Origin: Candidatus Woesearchaeota archaeon
Lineage (GTDB): Archaea > Nanobdellota > Nanobdellia > Woesearchaeales > SKIA01
Length of the DNA stretch: 19,171 nucleotides
Reading direction: 5' to 3'
NCBI GenBank assembly: GCA_007116645.1
Contig: SKIA01000042.1
Span: 1-19,171 of the forward strand
The notes beneath the pieces are model-generated. The model was not told where the DNA came from, searched no databases, and saw only the letters and a list, made by a program, of their open reading frames with translations. Below, one piece after another: positions 15,152-19,171 of the stretch (position 1 is its first letter; every line of letters begins with the position of its first letter). Position numbers and translations under genes: made by a program.

Positions 15152-15574
15152 ATGAACTCTCGCAAGCTCACCATCGCTGAACATTTATTCACGCAAACCT
15201 ATCCTGCGCTTGATGATCCAAAAATATTGATTTCTGTGCTGCAAAACTTGCACGGCGCAATTGAGGATGCAATCACAGAAAAGCTCGAACATGCGCGAGA
15301 AAACAAACATATCCCTGCATATTCAACAACATTTAATGGTAAAGTGACCGCGTTCAAAATTCATCTTGCAAGAGACCTGAAAATTAACCCTGTTGATTTC
15401 ATGATGATTGGTGAATTACAAGAACTTTTGCAGCAACAAAAACAAGCACCAACTGAGTTTAGGAGAAAAACTGATTTTATTATTGCTGATAATGACTTTC
15501 ATTTGCACCAAATATCTCCAGAGAAGACAAAGACATATATAGAAAGAACCAAGTCCTTTGTATCCCGACTATGA
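15152..15574 (+). CDS. Unidentified helical protein, first gene of an orphan pair
   Basis: The protein has 140 residues, starting MNSRKLTIAEHLFTQTYPAL. I do not recognise it. The sequence looks mainly helical: LISVLQNLHGAIEDAITEKLEHARENK (about 27-53), KVTAFKIHLARDL, then MMIGELQELLQQQKQAP. It ends with a short charged tail. No Cys motif, membrane segment or signal peptide is present. The AIEDAITEKLEHAREN region is compatible with a four-helix HEPN-like bundle, but no RxxxxH motif is visible. The stop overlaps the next ATG (ATGA at 15571-15574), so the two proteins are probably made together and may interact. Confidence 0.75.
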   Translation: MNSRKLTIAEHLFTQTYPALDDPKILISVLQNLHGAIEDAITEKLEHARENKHIPAYSTTFNGKVTAFKIHLARDLKINPVDFMMIGELQELLQQQKQAPTEFRRKTDFIIADNDFHLHQISPEKTKTYIERTKSFVSRL

Positions 15575-16032
15575 GTGAAGTATTCGATTACCTTGATGAC
15601 GCCGTTACTGAGATGAAGCGCGTAGACCACCAAGTCTATGTTTCTTTGAAGTACACTCGCACCGTTGACGTGCTGCTAAATATTATCAGTCGTATGATTG
15701 ATGGCTATGAAGAAATGTGGAACGGACTTATTCAATACCACGTTGAACAAAATAAGGTCGAAGAAGTTCCTCAAGCGCCTCTTGTAAAGGCGAGCATGGT
15801 CCTTGATTTGTATGATGAAGAAATTATCAAAGACAATGTCGAGCTCTACCTTCTCTTACGAAAATTGCACCGCTCAAACCCTGAGCGAGAACAAGAATTC
15901 CGAAGACACGTTACACTCAGAACAGTGATTGATGGACGCGAAGAAATCGTGAACATTGACATTATTACGCAGTATTATCACATGCAAAAAGAGTTTCTTG
16001 GCTGGTTATTCAAATACTTTGAAGAAAAGTAA
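15571..16032 (+). CDS. Unidentified helical protein, second gene of the orphan pair
   Basis: The protein has 153 residues and is not recognised. It is acidic and helical: FDYLDDAVTEMKRVDHQVYV, then TVDVLLNIISRMIDGYEEMWNGLIQYH (31-57), then IIKDNVELYLLLRKLHR. A strand-like segment HVTLRTVIDGREEIVNIDI (113-131) precedes a C-terminal helix with aromatic residues, FLGWLFKYFEEK. There is no catalytic motif and no membrane segment. Translationally coupled to the preceding gene through a 4-base overlap. A role cannot be assigned; position just upstream of the RNA element and dnaG may be incidental. Confidence 0.75.
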   Translation: MSEVFDYLDDAVTEMKRVDHQVYVSLKYTRTVDVLLNIISRMIDGYEEMWNGLIQYHVEQNKVEEVPQAPLVKASMVLDLYDEEIIKDNVELYLLLRKLHRSNPEREQEFRRHVTLRTVIDGREEIVNIDIITQYYHMQKEFLGWLFKYFEEK

Positions 16033-16079
16033 CACCACCTCATACCATTGAATTAATTGTTTATAAGTTCAGCGATACG

Positions 16080-16091
16080 TTTATATATTTT
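16080..16091 (+). promoter_or_regulatory. Strong TATA-like box of the structured RNA upstream of dnaG
   Basis: TTTATATATTTT lies 48 bases after the orphan pair and is centred about 25 bases before the predicted RNA 5' end (about 16110). A second weaker box (GTTTATAAG, 16060-16068) lies upstream. It is probably also the main promoter for dnaG, because no TATA box is found near the dnaG start. Confidence 0.6.
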
Positions 16092-16109
16092 CAAGCCCTT
16101 CTATCCGTA

Positions 16110-16396
16110 GGCGTCCGGACAAGGTCCTTGCACGAGCAACCAGGAAACTGCAAGCTGGGAATGCGAGCCACCACCTGACGGGTCAGCCCTCCGCGAGAGT
16201 ACCTGTACGAGCTCATGATGATACCATCTATGCTATGAAGGCAGGAGTTAGTAGCGAGGGCATCACCATCCTCACATCACACATCACCGCGCAACGCGCG
16301 CATCACAAGAACACTCACACTCGCAAAAACGCCGGTTACTACCGGTCTTTGTTGAACCCAGAGTTTCTGGCAGCAGCCCTGCCGCGCACAGCGCCT
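16110..16396 (+). ncRNA. Unidentified structured RNA or long 5' leader of dnaG
   Basis: This 290-nt non-coding, structure-rich stretch follows a strong TATA box. Terminal pairing: AGGCG (16109-16113) with CGCCT (16392-16396). Local hairpins: GGAC-AAG-GTCC (16117-16127), TTGC-ACGA-GCAA (16128-16139), CCAG/CTGG (16140-16158), CGCG-CAA-CGCG (16288-16298), CCGGT-TACT-ACCGG (16332-16345), CCAGA-GTT-TCTGG (16358-16370) and GGCAG-CAGCC-CTGCC (16369-16383). The last two share two G residues, so they may exclude each other. CATCAC occurs four times (16261, 16275, 16282, 16301). I looked for SRP helix 8 (GGAAG and GGAGCAG), RNase P and tRNA signatures and found none. Either an independent RNA gene or the leader of the dnaG-rio1 operon. 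Confidence 0.6.
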
Positions 16397-16399
16397 TGA

Positions 16400-16429
16400 T
16401 GGTGGAACAAAAAAAGGAGCGTACCACCA
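16400..16429 (+). promoter_or_regulatory. Hairpin presenting the dnaG ribosome-binding site in its loop
   Basis: TGGTGG (16400-16405) pairs with CCACCA (16424-16429) directly before the ATG at 16430. The 18-base loop contains AAAGGAG with GGAG at 16416-16419, 10 bases before the start. Most other genes here have no Shine-Dalgarno. This gene therefore appears to be translated from a long leader, and the hairpin could modulate initiation. Confidence 0.5.
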
Positions 16430-17668
16430 ATGGCAAAAATCAGTCAAGCATCATCAAAATACATTATTCGAGCAAACATCGAGATTGACGGCGTAGTAGA
16501 TCGCCCAGACGTCGTAGGAGCTATCTTCGGACAAATAGAGGGACTTCTCGGCGCAGACTTAGAACTCAGAGAGCTTCAACGTTCTGGACGCATTGGACGC
16601 ATCGAAGTTATCGTTGACTCAAAAGACGGAAAGACCTCAGGAACCATCACTATTCCTTCAAGTCTTGACAAAGCAGAGACAGCAATCGTTGCTGGAGCAC
16701 TAGAAATTATTGAGCGCATCGGTCCATGCGCTGCAAATATTGTCATCACAGACATCGAAGACGAGCGCATTGCTAAACGACAACAAGTTATTAACAGAGC
16801 AAAAGAACTCTTAAAACGACTTCAAGACAACGTCCTACCTGATAGCGGAGAGCTCTCAAACGAAGTTTCAGACTCTGTGCGTGTAATGGAAATCACTGCG
16901 TACGGAAAAGACAAGCTTCCTGCAGGGCCAGACATTGAACACGAAGAAGAACTCATCTTAGTTGAAGGGCGAGCAGATGTTGTAAACCTGTTAAAACACG
17001 GCTTCAAAAACGTTGTTGCAATGAACGGAACCTCAGTAACGGACACCATCAAGGAATTATCCAAACAAAAAGAAATTACTCTCTTTGTTGATGGAGACCG
17101 CGGCGGAGACATGATTATCAAGGAGATGCTTGCAACCTGCGACGTTGATTTCATCACAAAAGCACCTGACGGTAAAGAAGTAGAGGAATTGCAGAAAAAA
17201 GAGATCCACCAATCTATCCGATCAAAAGCTTCACCAAAGGATTGGGCTAAGAAAAACAAAGGCTCATCTCGTCAATCAAAATCTACAAGCAAGTCTTCTC
17301 GCTCAAGGCAGACCAAGTCCTCATCACGCAAAGACAATAACAACAAGAAGAGCGATAGCGGTCCTGCAAGAAAACCAAAGATTACTGACGAAGAAAAAGC
17401 ACAGTACACAAAGCTCTTCAAAGAAGTCAAAGGAAAAGACTCAGCATATCTTCTCGACAAAAACCACGCAGTACTTGGAAAAGTATCAACTTCAGACCTA
17501 GCACAAGCACTCCCAAACCTTGACGGCGTGTACGCAGTCATTATGGGTGGAGAAGTTTCTGGCGATGTTGCACGAGCAGTGGACAAAACACGTCCACGAC
17601 ACGTAGTTGCAGCAAAGGAAGGTGAGAAGATGCGCTCAGCACTTATCACTCCAGAGGACCTTAAGTAA
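16430..17668 (+). CDS. dnaG: Archaeal DnaG-type primase (Toprim domain)
   Basis: The protein has 412 residues. The N-terminal domain (1-110) has the archaeal DnaG form, starting YIIRANIEIDGVVDRPDVVGA. The Toprim domain covers about 172-245, with catalytic Glu179 in LILVEGRADVV and DGDRGG at 221-226 for metal binding. A Ser/Lys/Arg-rich linker (about 270-315) precedes a C-terminal domain that ends with RHVVAAKEGEKMRS. The archaeal protein makes primer-like RNA in vitro and is also found with the exosome, where it binds poly(A)-rich RNA. It is preceded by the structured RNA, has an SD within a hairpin loop, and is followed after 2 bases by rio1, implying one operon. Confidence 0.96.
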   Translation: MAKISQASSKYIIRANIEIDGVVDRPDVVGAIFGQIEGLLGADLELRELQRSGRIGRIEVIVDSKDGKTSGTITIPSSLDKAETAIVAGALEIIERIGPCAANIVITDIEDERIAKRQQVINRAKELLKRLQDNVLPDSGELSNEVSDSVRVMEITAYGKDKLPAGPDIEHEEELILVEGRADVVNLLKHGFKNVVAMNGTSVTDTIKELSKQKEITLFVDGDRGGDMIIKEMLATCDVDFITKAPDGKEVEELQKKEIHQSIRSKASPKDWAKKNKGSSRQSKSTSKSSRSRQTKSSSRKDNNNKKSDSGPARKPKITDEEKAQYTKLFKEVKGKDSAYLLDKNHAVLGKVSTSDLAQALPNLDGVYAVIMGGEVSGDVARAVDKTRPRHVVAAKEGEKMRSALITPEDLK

Positions 17669-17670
17669 GC

Positions 17671-18348
17671 ATGGCGGTCAACGCTAGTCGTGGTGAATGG
17701 AAGATTCAGCACGGAGTGTTTGACCAGTTTACACTGCGCGTACTTGAGAAGTTGCGCGGACAAGGACACTTTGAAGAACTCACGCAAGCACTCGCATTAG
17801 GAAAAGAAGCTAATGTGTTTATCGCGATGGCTGACCCTGACGTGATTGTCAAAGTGTATCGCTTGGAGAATCGTGATTTCAAAAAGATGCTTGAATACTT
17901 AGTTCAAGATCCAAGGTACGCTCATGTTAAAAGACGTAAACGCGAAATTGTGTTTGCTTGGGCCCAGCGAGAATACAGAAATCTTTTGATAGCGCGAGAA
18001 GCAATCCCTGTTCCAAAGCCTATGGCGTATCATAAGAACGTCTTGATACTCGACATGATTGGCGGCCCTGCTGACCAGTTAAAGGATGCACCGCCAAAGA
18101 ATCCTGAAGAATTCTACGCAACGATTATCGAGTATATCAAGTTGCTTCGAAAACAAGGCTTGGTGCACGGAGACCTCTCAGAGTTCAATATCTTGAATCT
18201 TGACGAACACCCTATCTTCATTGATTTCTCGCAAGCAAGCCCTGTGGATGCGCCAAATGCTCGTGAATTGTTTGATCGAGACGTGAAAAACATTATTCGC
18301 TCAGCAGGAAAGCATGGCGTTACTCTTTCTGTGACAGACTTTGAGTGA
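17671..18348 (+). CDS. rio1: RIO1-type serine kinase/ATPase
   Basis: The protein has 225 residues. Motifs in order: nucleotide loop LGKEANVF (43-50), ATP-binding Lys61 in VIVKVYR, the FKKMLEYLVQDPRY region (70-83), hinge LILDMIGG (125-132), catalytic Asp168 in HGDLSEFN (166-173), and metal Asp185 in IFIDFSQ (183-188). This matches Rio1, which acts in late maturation of the small ribosomal subunit. The start lies 2 bases after the dnaG stop, so the genes are co-transcribed and probably coupled. The last 29 bases overlap the convergent cyclotransferase gene. No promoter of its own is visible. Confidence 0.95.
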   Translation: MAVNASRGEWKIQHGVFDQFTLRVLEKLRGQGHFEELTQALALGKEANVFIAMADPDVIVKVYRLENRDFKKMLEYLVQDPRYAHVKRRKREIVFAWAQREYRNLLIAREAIPVPKPMAYHKNVLILDMIGGPADQLKDAPPKNPEEFYATIIEYIKLLRKQGLVHGDLSEFNILNLDEHPIFIDFSQASPVDAPNARELFDRDVKNIIRSAGKHGVTLSVTDFE

Positions 18349-18808
18349 GAGCTGTTTTGCACCGATCCCATCCTGTTGTTTCCGTAAAGAATTCTTCTTC
18401 TATTCCGAGCTTACACGCTCCCAGGATGCATTTGCGCAGATACGCTTTTCCGACATGCATGTCAGGTGATGTTGTCGCCCACTCCGGCTTTGGCACGTAC
18501 ACATATACGTCTCCACGTATACCTGCGGCTTCATACTCGTCTTCTTGCAAGAGTATGCGATCGTACTTTCTTTCTCGCACATCAAGTGCTTCAAACGAGT
18601 CTTCCGGGATGTTGATGAACACTCCTGTGCATTGACTCTGGTGTTGTTTTCGAACGCCCATCACGACGCTTGGTGTATCAGCTGTGGAGCGCACCCCCCA
18701 GTATCGTTGATATCCGTACAAGACGCCTACAATCATTGATTGCACAGTCATGCTCTTCTCAGCGCTCTCTTTCAGCAATAAGCTTCCGTACCCAAACACC
18801 CATGGCAT
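18320..18808 (-). CDS. Gamma-glutamylcyclotransferase-like protein
   Basis: From ATG 18808 the protein has 162 residues. It begins MPWVFGYGSLL: the YGSL motif (7-10) forms the substrate loop of the cyclotransferase fold. LDVRERKYDR (75-84) carries the conserved Glu79 expected to act as acid/base. VYVYVPKPE and the C-terminal helix FTETTGWD complete the domain. Family members release 5-oxoproline from gamma-glutamyl amino acids (GGCT, GGACT) or from glutathione (ChaC). The shorter start is preferred because it begins directly at the fold and has a TATA box 26 bases upstream; an in-frame start at 18841 would fall on that box. It could degrade the product of the GCS2/ATP-grasp operon (inference). 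Confidence 0.88.
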   Translation of the reverse strand: MPWVFGYGSLLLKESAEKSMTVQSMIVGVLYGYQRYWGVRSTADTPSVVMGVRKQHQSQCTGVFINIPEDSFEALDVRERKYDRILLQEDEYEAAGIRGDVYVYVPKPEWATTSPDMHVGKAYLRKCILGACKLGIEEEFFTETTGWDRCKTALTQSLSQKE

Positions 18809-18828
18809 AGTATGCTTATCACTGACGA

Positions 18829-18840
18829 GTTTATAAATCA
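18829..18840 (-). promoter_or_regulatory. TATA-like box of the cyclotransferase gene
   Basis: TGATTTATAAAC (minus strand) is centred 26 bases before the ATG at 18808. It is back to back with the box of the next gene. Confidence 0.6.
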
Positions 18841-18848
18841 TTTCGTAA

Positions 18849-18858
18849 TAATTATATT
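18849..18858 (+). promoter_or_regulatory. TATA-like box of the small orphan gene
   Basis: TAATTATATT is centred about 30 bases before the ATG at 18884. There is no Shine-Dalgarno. Confidence 0.45.
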
Positions 18859-18883
18859 CTCTAAGTTTCAGATTATCTTTTTA

Positions 18884-19168
18884 ATGGGATGGAGAAGAGG
18901 TCCTCACGAGGAGTCATCAAGTCGTATTTCGCGCCGTGCTCATGATTTTCCTGAGGGAACGCGACTGACTCTCCGTGCTAATAATGGCGACTATGCTATT
19001 GATTGTGGTTCACATCCGAGCATTTCTAACGGCACATATCTAGGTAGGCTAGGACTTTATGGTCATGCATATGCTCAGCCTGGACATTCTCAACTGCTTC
19101 TTCCTTTTTTGGACATACAGAATACTTTCAAGCTTGAGGGCGCATACCCTGCGACAAACGATTTATAA
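18884..19168 (+). CDS. Small unidentified protein
   Basis: From ATG 18884 the protein has 94 residues, starting MGWRRGPHEESSSRISRRAH. It has a basic N-terminus, then a probable all-beta body (GTRLTLRANNGDYAIDCGS, NGTYLGRLGLYGHAY, SQLLLPFLDIQNTFKL). It has one Cys, no TM segment and no signal peptide. I do not recognise the family. The start is picked from the TATA box about 30 bases upstream; an earlier in-frame ATG at 18812 would include that box and a stretch of Ile/Phe with no conserved look. Being divergent from the cyclotransferase gene, it may share its control. Confidence 0.65.
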   Translation: MGWRRGPHEESSSRISRRAHDFPEGTRLTLRANNGDYAIDCGSHPSISNGTYLGRLGLYGHAYAQPGHSQLLLPFLDIQNTFKLEGAYPATNDL

Positions 19169-19170
19169 AC
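19161..19170 (+). promoter_or_regulatory. TATA-like box at the right edge
   Basis: ATTTATAAAC overlaps the stop codon of the small orphan gene and closely resembles the secG and cyclotransferase boxes. It probably serves a gene beyond the window. Confidence 0.4.
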
Positions 19171-19171
19171 G

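Noticed and set aside
16261..16306. CRISPR-like repeats (CATCAC)
   Set aside because: The repeats are only 6 bases with uneven spacing and no spacer structure.
16351..16380. tRNA T-arm-like GGGTTCAA on the minus strand
   Set aside because: No acceptor, D or anticodon stem can be built around it.
16110..16396. Archaeal SRP (7S) RNA
   Set aside because: Size, pairing ends and promoter would fit, and AACCAGGAAACTGC faintly resembles SRP text. But no helix 8 with a GGAA-type loop and GGAGCAG, and no helix 6, can be found. Left as unidentified until a covariance search is done.

Overview
The window is archaeal. It carries an archaeal DnaG primase (Toprim type), a Rio1-type kinase, a Sec61-beta/SecG-like translocon subunit, a nascent-polypeptide-associated complex (NAC) protein and an RNase P RNA. 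Most genes also have a TATA-like box about 25 bp upstream of the start codon with no Shine-Dalgarno sequence, the usual signature of leaderless archaeal transcripts. Short gene spacing and several orphan genes would fit a small-genome (DPANN-like) archaeon, but that placement is inference.

Layout. 1-181: end-truncated AbrB-type DNA-binding protein (minus). 356-1027: HAD hydrolase (plus). 1029-3880: two-gene ABC exporter, permease and ATPase (minus). 3918-4519: ribbon-helix-helix antitoxin plus PIN toxin (minus), the toxin lacking an obvious start codon. 4624-4671: two adjacent inverted repeats. 4681-5226: membrane-anchored winged-helix regulator (minus). 5253-6326: DHH/DHHA1 phosphoesterase (minus), divergent from a GNAT acetyltransferase (6398-6922). 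6994-7722: class II glutamine amidotransferase (plus), convergent with a divergent GCS2-like amidoligase (7719-9023, minus). 9207-9627: RNase P RNA (plus). 9635-12316: UPF0182 membrane protein (minus), divergent from secG (12389-12556), which is followed by nac (12588-12929). 12910-14956: bicistron of a GCS2 carboxylate-amine ligase and an ATP-grasp ligase (minus). 15152-16032: two overlapping orphan genes (plus). 16110-16429: unidentified structured RNA or long leader ahead of dnaG (16430-17668) and rio1 (17671-18348). 18320-18808: gamma-glutamylcyclotransferase-like protein (minus). 18884-19168: small orphan gene (plus).

The most interesting theme is gamma-glutamyl or amide-ligase chemistry spread over about 12 kb. 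A GCS2/ATP-grasp pair has the same order as glutathione-type synthesis. A second GCS2 paralogue has apparently lost its metal ligands and sits tail-to-tail with a class II glutamine amidotransferase. A gamma-glutamylcyclotransferase could break the product down. Together they suggest a small gamma-glutamyl peptide, thiol or peptide tag whose identity cannot be read from the sequence.

The second theme is RNA. Besides RNase P there is a roughly 290-nt element with its own TATA box, several strong hairpins and four CATCAC repeats directly upstream of dnaG. I could not match it to SRP RNA, tRNA or any other family I can recognise.
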